DNA of 64,000 bases from Streptomyces sp. ICBB 8177 (GTDB lineage Bacteria > Actinomycetota > Actinomycetes > Streptomycetales > Streptomycetaceae): positions 1,284,540 through 1,348,539 of the forward strand of contig NZ_NSKH01000018.1 of NCBI RefSeq assembly GCF_003144095.1, given 5' to 3'. Of this stretch, positions 8,703 through 15,730 are shown piece after piece. Each line of letters opens with the position of its first letter. Position 1 is the first letter of the stretch. The notes under the pieces are model-generated. The model was not told where the DNA came from. It did not search any database and was given only the letters and a program-made list of their open reading frames with translations. The translations under genes were made by a program, and so were the position numbers.

Positions 8703-10655
8703 TCACTTCAGCGCGTCGAGCGTGCCGCCCGTCGCCAGCCGGCCGGTGAGGTCCGCGCGGGTGGTCTGCCCGGCCGGAACGACCAGGGTACGGGTCGGCG
8801 AGGTGTAGTGCGGGCCGCCGGTCGCGGTGAGCGAGGCGACCTCGGGGCTGCCGGCGCCCAGCAGGTACCAGCGCCCGTCCCGCGCCTTCCACAGCACGCC
8901 CGACAGCACGCCGGGCTCGACCGGGCCGCAGGCGGCGGTTGACCGCGCGCCGGCCGAGACCGCGGCGGGGGCGTTCGGCGCCGAGCCCGGCGGCAGGAAC
9001 TGCACGAGCACGTGGTCGTCGCCCGACCAGTCGTCGGCCCGGGTGCACAGCCACTGCGCGGTGCCCGCGCCGTCCGGCAGCGGCTGGTCGGCGAACCGCC
9101 AGGTGTTCACCGTACGGACGCCCTCGCCGCGCACCGAGGCCAGACGGCACGCGGAGTGCGCCCAGGCGGCCAGCGCCTCGGGGCCGGTCGCCTCGGCCGG
9201 AACCGCGCCGGGGCCCGAGGCGTACGTGAGGTGGGCAGGGGCGAGGTCGCCGAGGTCGGTGAGGACGAACGGCGCGAGTCCCGGCACCCCGGCCCTCGGG
9301 GTGAGCCGGATCGCGGGCCAGCTCGCGCCCGCCGTACCGCAGTTGGCGTCGTTCGCCGCCTGCGCCGAGGGCACCGGGTCCGTCACCCCGTCCGCGGCGC
9401 GGTGGATCGCCTGGGGGGCGGCCGACGGGGACAGCAGATCGCGCAGGGACACCCCGGAGACCCAGGGGGCGGTCAGATAGCTGGCGTTGCCGTCGGAACG
9501 GGCGAGCACCACCGCCGCCGCGGAGGCACCCTGCGCGCCGTCCACCCGGGCGAAGTCCAGTGCCGTGCCGCTGCCGCCGTCCAGCGGCTCCGCGTACCGC
9601 ACCAGCCGCGCCCCGTCGTAGAGCAGCACGATCGCGGCGCCGTCCACGTCGCCCGCGAACAGCAGCCGGGGCGGGCTCGTGGGCGGCGTGCTCGGGGTGC
9701 CGGCGGTCACCGAGACGTGCACCGACGCGCCCGGCCGCCCCCACGCGGACAGCGCGCGGCCGAGCAGCGCCCGGTCGCCGGTGCGGTCGCCGCGCGCGGG
9801 CCAGGAGGCGAAGTCCAGGCGGTCGGCGCGCTGCCAGGCGGTCGCGTCGGCGCGCAGCAGCGAGGACGGATCCAGCGCCTGCGCCAAGGCGGCCTGCGTG
9901 GCACCGGGCGGGCCGAAGGCCCCGGCGTCCCCGCCGCCCTCCGGCACCCCGAGCAGCGCGACCGCGACCACCACCGCCAACGCGGCCCCGGCGCCCACCC
10001 GCACGTGCTGCCGCCTGCGCACCAGATCGGTCGGCCGGGCCTGGAGCACGCAGGGGTCGAACTCGCCGGAGACCAGCAGCGAGGCGTTCACCCCGGACGT
10101 CGCCGCGGCGCGCACCGCCCTCCTGGGTGCCGCCACCCCGGCCGCCGCCAGCAGCCGCGCGGTGTCCTCCTCGTCCAGCCCCTCCACCCCGCGCAGGGCG
10201 AACGCGGCACGGGCGGGCGCGTCCAGCCGGGCCAGCGCGCGATCGAGCGCCAGCTCCTCCGCGCCGCCCGCCCTGGGGAACAGCCGCAGCCCGAGCACCT
10301 GCGGCGGCACCGGCGCGGCGCTGCCCGCCGAGCGGACCCACCGGCGCCAGCCGTCGACCCGCCCCGCGCGGGCCAGCGCGCCGCGCAGCGTCGCCAGCCG
10401 GACCACCGCGTACGCCGGGTCGGCGCCCGCCTCCACCGTCTCCGGCACGCGCCCCCCGCGGGGCAGGGAACGCTGCGCGACGCGGTGCGCCAGCAGGACA
10501 CGACGGTGCCGACCGAGCCGCGCGGGCAGCGTCAGGTACGCGATCCGCACCAGCCGCGGATAGTGCTCGACGAGCGCCGCCTCGGCGTCGTCCACCTCCA
10601 CCCGCGGAAGCGAGGTCACGTCGGCTGCGGGGGCAGGGGTCGCTTGCGTGTCCAC
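8703..10655 (-). CDS. Membrane-anchored protein with sigma-factor-like N-terminal domain
   Basis: A 650-aa protein of unknown role, conserved in streptomycetes as far as I recall. Residues about 20-65 (EHYPRLVRIAYLTLP) resemble sigma70 region 2 helices and residues about 140-180 (LDAPARAAFALRGVEGLDEE) resemble region 4 helices, but key DNA-contact positions are not convincing. A single membrane segment follows at about 219-236 after an RRRQ stretch, then about 410 residues that should lie outside the cell, rich in Ala, Gly and Pro with scattered cysteines. The layout is that of a membrane-tethered sigma-like or sensor protein. The small overlapping frames are artefacts of high GC content. Role of the outer part is unknown. 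Confidence 0.7.
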   Translation of the reverse strand: MDTQATPAPAADVTSLPRVEVDDAEAALVEHYPRLVRIAYLTLPARLGRHRRVLLAHRVAQRSLPRGGRVPETVEAGADPAYAVVRLATLRGALARAGRVDGWRRWVRSAGSAAPVPPQVLGLRLFPRAGGAEELALDRALARLDAPARAAFALRGVEGLDEEDTARLLAAAGVAAPRRAVRAAATSGVNASLLVSGEFDPCVLQARPTDLVRRRQHVRVGAGAALAVVVAVALLGVPEGGGDAGAFGPPGATQAALAQALDPSSLLRADATAWQRADRLDFASWPARGDRTGDRALLGRALSAWGRPGASVHVSVTAGTPSTPPTSPPRLLFAGDVDGAAIVLLYDGARLVRYAEPLDGGSGTALDFARVDGAQGASAAAVVLARSDGNASYLTAPWVSGVSLRDLLSPSAAPQAIHRAADGVTDPVPSAQAANDANCGTAGASWPAIRLTPRAGVPGLAPFVLTDLGDLAPAHLTYASGPGAVPAEATGPEALAAWAHSACRLASVRGEGVRTVNTWRFADQPLPDGAGTAQWLCTRADDWSGDDHVLVQFLPPGSAPNAPAAVSAGARSTAACGPVEPGVLSGVLWKARDGRWYLLGAGSPEVASLTATGGPHYTSPTRTLVVPAGQTTRADLTGRLATGGTLDALK

Positions 10656-10830
10656 ACCGCGTCAAACGAGTTGTTCATGCGATGGTCACCCCGCGCCGGA
10701 CGGCACCCGGGGGCGCGCGGAAGCACTCGAGGACTCGCCCCCCTGAGTCGGGTCCACGGGTCCCGCTGCCATACTCACCGGCGTCCCGGGCGCGACCGCG
10801 TCCGGTGCGGTACCACGGGGGAGTTGGCGG

Positions 10831-11931
10831 ATGCCGGGTTCGAAGCACGGGACGGCCGCGGCCGTCATGGCGTCGCGACGGCACCGGCGGCGCCTGCTGC
10901 GCGCGCTGCCCAGGATCGTGCTCGTGGTGGCCGGAGCGGCGGTCTTCGCCCCGGGCACCGACGACAGCCTCGACGCCGACGTCGCCAACCTCTGGCTCGC
11001 GGCGGCGCTGCCCGTCTGGTGGCTGGCGCTCACCCTGCCGCTGTGGCGGGCGCCGGAACGCGGCCTGCCCGACGTACTGCGCCTCCGGCGCAGGCACCGC
11101 AGGGTGTGCTGGCGGCTGTCGGCGCTGATGCTGCTCGGCGCCTGCCTCGCGCTGCCGGCGAACGCGTACTGCACCTGGAAGGCGTACTCCGGCGTCCCGC
11201 TCACCGTCTGGGAGCAGTACGGGCGTTACGCCTCCGGTGCCGCGAGCACCGGCGTGTGGCTGCTGTGCCTGTCGCCGCTGCCCGGGCTGCTGGACCCGCT
11301 GGTGTGGCGGCTGTGGCCGGCGCCGCTGCGGCACGCGGTGCGCCGCGCCCGCGCCGCCGAGGCCCTGGCGTCCCCCGGCCGCTACCAGTGGCCGATGTCG
11401 TTCGACCCCGACCGGGGCGCGGTGGGCCGGCCGGAACCGCTCGGTGAGGACGTCGGCCGCCGAGGCCCGAGCCGCGTCCCGGTCTCGGTGCGGCTGAGTC
11501 GCGGCTCCTCCTCCCGGAGCGTCGAACTGCGCTGGGACGGGGCGGCGTTGACGCTCCACCAGAAGGGCCGCGACCCGGTCCGCCTGCCCGTCGCCTCCCG
11601 CGACAGCGTGCTGCCGGGCGAGCCGCTGACCCGGCCGGTCGCCGAGATCGTCTGGTACGACGAGCAGCACGACGCGGTCGCCACCCGCGCCCCGACGCCC
11701 TACCACTGGCAACGGCGCGACACGGAGGTCCTGTTCCTCGACGCCGACGGCCGCCGTCTGGGCTCGGTGAGCCGCGTCCTGGACGACTGGCAGGCGGTGG
11801 CCAGGGTGGCCGCCGCTGCTGCCGTCCCCTTCGCCGCCTACGACCTGGGCTACGCCGCCGAGAACGAACCCCGAGCCGCCCCCCGCCTGTTCCCCAGAGG
11901 CGGACGTCAGTTGAGGCTCTGGGCGGAGTGA
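10831..11931 (+). CDS. Predicted membrane protein of unknown function
   Basis: A 366-aa protein. An Arg-rich N-terminus is followed by about four hydrophobic segments in residues 25-165 (RIVLVVAGAAVF, LWLAAALPVWWLAL, LSALMLLGACLAL, STGVWLLCLSPLPGL). The remaining 200 residues form a cytoplasmic beta-rich domain with WY residues and the end FRAAPRLFPRG-like basic tail. I recognise no catalytic motif. ATG 10831 has GGAG 7 nt upstream. It is divergent from the sigma-like gene across 175 bp that must hold both promoters. Confidence 0.65.
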   Translation: MPGSKHGTAAAVMASRRHRRRLLRALPRIVLVVAGAAVFAPGTDDSLDADVANLWLAAALPVWWLALTLPLWRAPERGLPDVLRLRRRHRRVCWRLSALMLLGACLALPANAYCTWKAYSGVPLTVWEQYGRYASGAASTGVWLLCLSPLPGLLDPLVWRLWPAPLRHAVRRARAAEALASPGRYQWPMSFDPDRGAVGRPEPLGEDVGRRGPSRVPVSVRLSRGSSSRSVELRWDGAALTLHQKGRDPVRLPVASRDSVLPGEPLTRPVAEIVWYDEQHDAVATRAPTPYHWQRRDTEVLFLDADGRRLGSVSRVLDDWQAVARVAAAAAVPFAAYDLGYAAENEPRAAPRLFPRGGRQLRLWAE

Positions 11932-11932
11932 G

Positions 11933-12136
11933 GGCCGCAAGGGCCGCGCCTACGGCAAGGTGACCGTCGCGGCGTGCTGCGCGGCGCTCGCGGGGTGGGC
12001 TGCGGCTCGGGTCCTGTCCGGCGGCGCCGTCGGCCGGTTGGCCGTCGGCGCCTGCGTGATGGGCGTGCTCTTCCTGCTGGTGGCGCGCGCCTTGCGGGTC
12101 GGTGAACTGCGCAGCCTGCGGACGGTTCTGCGCTGA
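11933..12136 (+). pseudogene. Possible decayed 3' end of a MurJ/MviN-like membrane protein gene
   Basis: This frame reads GRKGRAYGKVTVAACCAALAG, then a hydrophobic helix and RLAVGACVMGVLFLLVA, ending RALRVGELRSLRTVLR. A terminal helix followed by ARxLRVxEL is reminiscent of the end of lipid II flippase-type (MurJ/MviN) proteins. There is no good start: GTG 11960 would give a 58-aa protein without a ribosome binding site. A truncated remnant is the likeliest reading; a small membrane protein is the alternative. Confidence 0.3.
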
Positions 12137-12186
12137 CCGCTCACGTTCCGGACGCCGGAAACGGCGATCGCGAGCCGGCCGACGTC

Positions 12187-12501
12187 TCAGAAACGTCTGC
12201 GGGACAGTACGGAGGTGGGCTCGTACTGTCCCACGTCCTCGATGTCGCCGAGGTACGGTCGCAGTTCCGCCAGGTACGCGCGGAAGTACGGGCCGCCCCT
12301 GAAGCCCTGTTCGTGGTCCTCCACCGACGCCCACCCGACGCGCAACGTGTAGCGGTCCGGTTCCTCGACGCCGCGCGTCAGCTCGTAGCCGAGGCACTGC
12401 GGTGCCAGGTCGAGCTGTTCGGCCGCCGCGTCGCAGGCCTTCTCGAAGGCGATGCGGCGCTCGTGGTCCGGTATGCGGTAGCGGATGTACTCGACGATCA
12501 T
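12187..12501 (-). CDS. Antibiotic biosynthesis monooxygenase-type (ABM) small protein
   Basis: A 104-aa ferredoxin-like fold protein. It begins MIVEYIRYRIPDHERRIAFE and contains CLGYELTRGVEEPDRYTLRV and WASVEDHEQGFRGGPYFRAY, the pattern of cofactor-free ABM/quinol monooxygenases and related EthD-like proteins (size about 100 aa). It may oxidise an aromatic or quinol, or protect against one; many family members have no known substrate. The ATG at 12501 has GAGGGG 6-7 nt upstream. It is divergent from the SPW-repeat gene. Confidence 0.75.
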   Translation of the reverse strand: MIVEYIRYRIPDHERRIAFEKACDAAAEQLDLAPQCLGYELTRGVEEPDRYTLRVGWASVEDHEQGFRGGPYFRAYLAELRPYLGDIEDVGQYEPTSVLSRRRF

Positions 12502-12769
12502 CGAGAGCCCCTCTTCGGCTTCGGCCGTGCGCGGCGCTGGCTGCCTCCCACACCAGGACGTTACGGCCGATCCCGCCCCACGTCGCGGGTGGTGGCGCCC
12601 TCTTTCCCCTTCGGCGCGCCAATTGGGCCCGCACGCTCCGGCGTGCGCCGGGCAAAAAGGGGAGGATACATCTATTCCCGTAATGCCCGGATAAGCGCAC
12701 AATGGGTGGTGCGGCCCCGCGTCCCCGCGACGCGGTCAACGAAGTGTGTATGTGAAGGAGATGAGTCGT

Positions 12770-13219
12770 ATGGCCGGCGACGTCTCGCACCATGCAGGCG
12801 ACATCACGAGCCATCCCGACGTGTCCGAGATGCGGGCACGGTACGCCCGCGTGGTCAGCAGCCGGGGCGAGGTGGCCGTCGACGGGCTGGTGGTCCTGGC
12901 CGGTCTGTACTGCGCCATATCGGCGTGGACGGTCCACTTCTCCAGCACCCGTCCCGACCTCATGATCAACAACCTCGTCATCGGCCTCGCGGTGGCCCTG
13001 ATCGGCGTCGGCCTGAGCATGGCGCCCGATCGCATGCGGGGGCTGAGCTGGGCGACCGCCGCGATGGGGGTCTGGCTGGTCATCTCGCCGTGGACGGTCA
13101 CCAGGTTCCCCGACAAGGGGATCATCTGGAACAACGTGGTGATCGGCGCGGTCGTCTGCCTGCTGGGCATGGCCGCCGCGGTGACGGTGATGCGCAACAG
13201 CCGCACGACCGGCACCTGA
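12770..13219 (+). CDS. SPW-repeat membrane protein
   Basis: A 149-aa integral membrane protein with two copies of the SPW-type repeat: SAWTVHFSS (about residue 51) and SPWTVTRFPD (about 106), each within a pair of membrane helices. Four helices in total are followed by a short tail. The family is widespread in actinobacteria and unexplained. A strong GAAGGAG at 12752-12758 is best placed for ATG 12770; ATG 12761 in the same frame is too close and GTG 12746 lies upstream of it. A perfect hairpin after the stop should end the transcript. Confidence 0.8.
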   Translation: MAGDVSHHAGDITSHPDVSEMRARYARVVSSRGEVAVDGLVVLAGLYCAISAWTVHFSSTRPDLMINNLVIGLAVALIGVGLSMAPDRMRGLSWATAAMGVWLVISPWTVTRFPDKGIIWNNVVIGAVVCLLGMAAAVTVMRNSRTTGT

Positions 13220-13234
13220 CCGCCCCGAACCGCC

Positions 13235-13267
13235 CGCCCGCGCACATGCAGCCAGGGTGCGCGGGCG
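13235..13267 (+). terminator. Terminator of the SPW-repeat gene
   Basis: Perfect 11-bp arms cgcccgcgcac / gtgcgcgggcg with an 11-nt loop, 15 bp after the stop codon. Confidence 0.7.
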
Positions 13268-13488
13268 GCGCACGTCCGGGGCGGCCGTGCGCCGGTGGTG
13301 CGCGCTCACGGCGGCGGGGGCTGTGCAGGACCGACGTTTCCCGCGCGGGGCCGCCGGCCCCTCGGCCGGGGGCGCGTGCCGACGCACGAGGGCGTGAGTG
13401 CTCGTTCCGACGGGGGAGGGGCGCGGGTTGGGGGCGCGCGGGGCGGGGGCGTGCGGGGCGCGGTTCGACGGGGCCGGGGCCCGTGGCA

Positions 13489-13521
13489 AGTGAGCCGCCC
13501 CGGGTTCGGGGGCGGCTCACT
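13489..13521. terminator. Hairpin just before the paaI promoter
   Basis: Arms agtgagccgcccc / ggggcggctcact (13 bp, 7-nt loop). It would insulate the paaIK promoter from upstream transcription. Confidence 0.5.
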
Positions 13522-13585
13522 CGCGTTGTCCACAGGTCTTGACAGCCGCTCGCGGGGCTGGATTACTTGATCTCGCGAAAGGCAG

Positions 13586-13599
13586 ACCGAATGGTCGGT
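13586..13599. promoter_or_regulatory. Candidate TetR-type operator of paaI-paaK
   Basis: Inverted repeat ACCGA-ATGG-TCGGT placed about 20 bp downstream of a TTGACA-17-ATTACT promoter candidate and 40 bp before the paaI start. TetR-family regulators commonly bind such A(C)CGAnnnnTCGG(T) sites and often control CoA-ligase genes. No TetR gene is adjacent, so the cognate factor is unknown. Confidence 0.45.
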
Positions 13600-13637
13600 C
13601 GGTGTGCCGTGCACGCTGCGCGAGGGTGGTGAGACGC

Positions 13638-14060
13638 ATGACGCGAGCCGTGGAGCCCGAAGCCGGGCCCGCCAGGGCGATGTTCGACGCCGACGAGGCG
13701 TCGCGCGGACTGGGGATCGAACTGCTGACCGCGGGGGACGGCGCGGCCACGCTGCGCATGACCGTCGGCCCCGCCATGGTGAACGGGCACGGCATCGCCC
13801 ACGGTGGCTACCTCTTCCTCTTCGCGGACACCGCCTTCGCCTGCGCCTGCAACAGCCACGGGCCGGTCACCGTGGCCGCCGCGGCGGACATCGACTTCGT
13901 CGCCCCCGCGAAACTGGGCGACGAGCTGCTGGCCACCGCCCGGGAGCGCACCCGGTTCGGCCGCAGCGGCATCTACGACGTGAGCGTGACGCGCGGCGAC
14001 GAGGTGATCGCCGAGTTCCGCGGCCGCAGCCGTGCGATCAGAGGTGGCGAACAACGATGA
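13638..14060 (+). CDS. paaI: PaaI-type hydroxyphenylacetyl-CoA thioesterase
   Basis: A 140-aa hot-dog-fold thioesterase. The family signature NGHGIAHGGYLFLFADTAFA (about residues 48-67) holds the catalytic Asp and the H-G-G helix start. In the phenylacetate pathway PaaI hydrolyses stalled or misformed ring-hydroxylated phenylacetyl-CoA thioesters and so frees CoA. ATG 13638 with a GGTGAG site is chosen; the frame is open further upstream but that part overlaps the promoter. Its stop overlaps the start of paaK (ATGA), so the two are translationally coupled. Confidence 0.9.
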   Translation: MTRAVEPEAGPARAMFDADEASRGLGIELLTAGDGAATLRMTVGPAMVNGHGIAHGGYLFLFADTAFACACNSHGPVTVAAAADIDFVAPAKLGDELLATARERTRFGRSGIYDVSVTRGDEVIAEFRGRSRAIRGGEQR

Positions 14061-15421
14061 CCAGCACCGGACCGGCGACCACGGCCCCCGAGGACGCGTC
14101 CGCTCCCCGGCCGCTCGGCGACCCCCTCCCCGCCGCGCTGCTCGACGAGGGTGAACGCCTCACTCGCGACGAGCTGCGCGCCCTCCAACTGGCGCGCCTG
14201 CGGGCCACGTTGCGCCACGCGTACGACAACGTGGAGATGTACCGGCGCAAGTTCGACGACGCCGGCGTCACCCCCGACGACCTGCGGACGACTGAGGACC
14301 TGGCCCGCTTCCCGTTCACCACCAAGGCGGACCTGCGCGACCACTACCCGTTCGGGACCTTCGCCGTGCCGATGGCCGACGTCCGCCGCATCCACGCGTC
14401 GTCCGGCACCACCGGCCGCCCCACCGTCGTCGGCTACACCGACGGCGACCTGTCGCGCTGGGCCGACCTGGTGGCCCGCAGCATCCGCGCGGCGGGCGGG
14501 CGCCCCGGCCACAAGGTCCACGTCGCCTACGGGTACGGCCTGTTCACCGGCGGCCTCGGCGCGCACTACGGCGCGGAGCGCGCGGGCTGCACGGTCATCC
14601 CGGCCTCCGGCGGCATGACCGCGCGCCAGGTGCAGCTCATCCGGGACTTCGAGCCCGAGATCATCATGGCCACGCCCTCCTACATGCTCACCCTGCTGGA
14701 CGAGTTCGAGCGCCAGGGCGTGGACCCGCGCGACAGCTCGCTGCGGGTCGGCATCTTCGGCGCAGAACCGTGGACCGAGCGGATGCGGCGCGAACTGGAG
14801 GACCGCGTCGGCCTGCACGCGGTCGACATCTACGGGCTGTCCGAGGTGATGGGCCCGGGTGTCGCCCAGGAGTGCGTGGAGACCAAGGACGGCCTGCACA
14901 TCTGGGAGGACCACTTCCTGCCCGAGGTGGTCGATCCGGTGACGGACCAGGTGCTGGCGGACGGCGACTCCGGCGAGCTGGTGCTCACCACGCTCACCAA
15001 GGAGGCGATGCCGGTCATCCGCTACCGCACTCGTGACCTGACGCGGCTGCTGCCCGGCACGGCGCGGCCCGCGTTCCGCCGGATGGAGAAGGTCACCGGG
15101 CGCAGCGACGACATGATCATCCTGCGCGGTGTCAACGTCTTCCCCAGCCAGATCGAGGAGATCGTGCTGCGCACCCCCGGAATCGCCCCGCACTTCCAGC
15201 TCCGGCTGACCCGCCACGGCCGGCTGGACCACCTGACCGTACGGGTCGAGGCGCGGCCCGGCTGCGCCGCGGACCGGCGCGCGGACGCGGCACGCGAGAT
15301 AGCCAGGGCCGTCAAGGACGGCGTCGGGGTGAGCGTGGACGTCGCAGTGGAGGACCCGGAGTCCCTGGAACGCTCGGTCGGCAAGATCCGCCGCATCGTG
15401 GACCTGCGGGAGCGGGCCTAG
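14057..15421 (+). CDS. paaK: Phenylacetate-CoA ligase
   Basis: A 454-aa ANL-superfamily ligase that activates phenylacetate with ATP and CoA to phenylacetyl-CoA. Visible motifs: the AMP-binding loop SSGTTGRPTVVGYT (about residue 115), VDIYGLSEVMGPGVAQEC (about 256) and the hinge/C-terminal GRSDDMIILRGVNVFPSQIE (about 351), with Lys in the terminal SVGKIRRI. Length is normal for PaaK. No paaABCDE, paaG, paaJ or paaZ gene is in the window, so the ring-epoxidation pathway must be elsewhere, or this pair serves an aryl-CoA-requiring pathway. Same operon as paaI. Confidence 0.95.
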   Translation: MTSTGPATTAPEDASAPRPLGDPLPAALLDEGERLTRDELRALQLARLRATLRHAYDNVEMYRRKFDDAGVTPDDLRTTEDLARFPFTTKADLRDHYPFGTFAVPMADVRRIHASSGTTGRPTVVGYTDGDLSRWADLVARSIRAAGGRPGHKVHVAYGYGLFTGGLGAHYGAERAGCTVIPASGGMTARQVQLIRDFEPEIIMATPSYMLTLLDEFERQGVDPRDSSLRVGIFGAEPWTERMRRELEDRVGLHAVDIYGLSEVMGPGVAQECVETKDGLHIWEDHFLPEVVDPVTDQVLADGDSGELVLTTLTKEAMPVIRYRTRDLTRLLPGTARPAFRRMEKVTGRSDDMIILRGVNVFPSQIEEIVLRTPGIAPHFQLRLTRHGRLDHLTVRVEARPGCAADRRADAAREIARAVKDGVGVSVDVAVEDPESLERSVGKIRRIVDLRERA

Positions 15422-15730
15422 GCGTTCGCCGTCGTACGGGGCCAAGTCCGCCTGCTCGTACGGGGGTTCGCAAGGCCGGATTCGCGCGGGCGTGGGGCTG
15501 GTCGTGGACCCTGCGCCGCGCGGCCGGGCCGCCGGCCGGCCCGACAGCCAGCAGAAGGGCGGGAGTTGGGCAGCCTTTCAGGATTTCATACGAGTCCACC
15601 GAATTTCCAGCGCGTCATGGAATGTTAGCTGGATGGTTGCCTCGCTGATATCTACGCGCGTTTAGCTACTCGCGACCGCCACGAGGCGCGGTCGTCCGCG
15701 AGCGCAGCCCAGCGTGTGGAGTGTCCAGGC
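15422..15730. other. Intergenic region with the probable promoter of the ABC importer operon
   Basis: Positions about 15570-15680 are distinctly AT-richer than their surroundings, as expected of a promoter. They contain a short inverted repeat TTCCA (15605-15609) / TGGAA (15618-15622) with an 8-bp spacer. I cannot name a regulator, and no LacI- or GntR-type gene is adjacent to the operon. Confidence 0.4.

Larger units (their letters stand above)
13220..13637. other. Long intergenic region: two hairpins, a G-tract cluster, and the paaI promoter/operator
   Basis: No gene is supported here. It holds the terminator of the SPW gene (13235-13267), a G-rich tract (13412-13458), a second hairpin with 13-bp arms (13489-13501 against 13509-13521), and then a promoter-like pair TTGACA (13539-13544) and ATTACT (13562-13567, 17-bp spacing), followed by a palindromic operator candidate at 13586-13599 upstream of paaI. 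Confidence 0.6.

Noticed and set aside
10830..10850. GGTTCGAAG, resembling a tRNA T-loop
   Set aside because: No cloverleaf can be built around it, and it lies in the first codons of the membrane protein gene at 10831.
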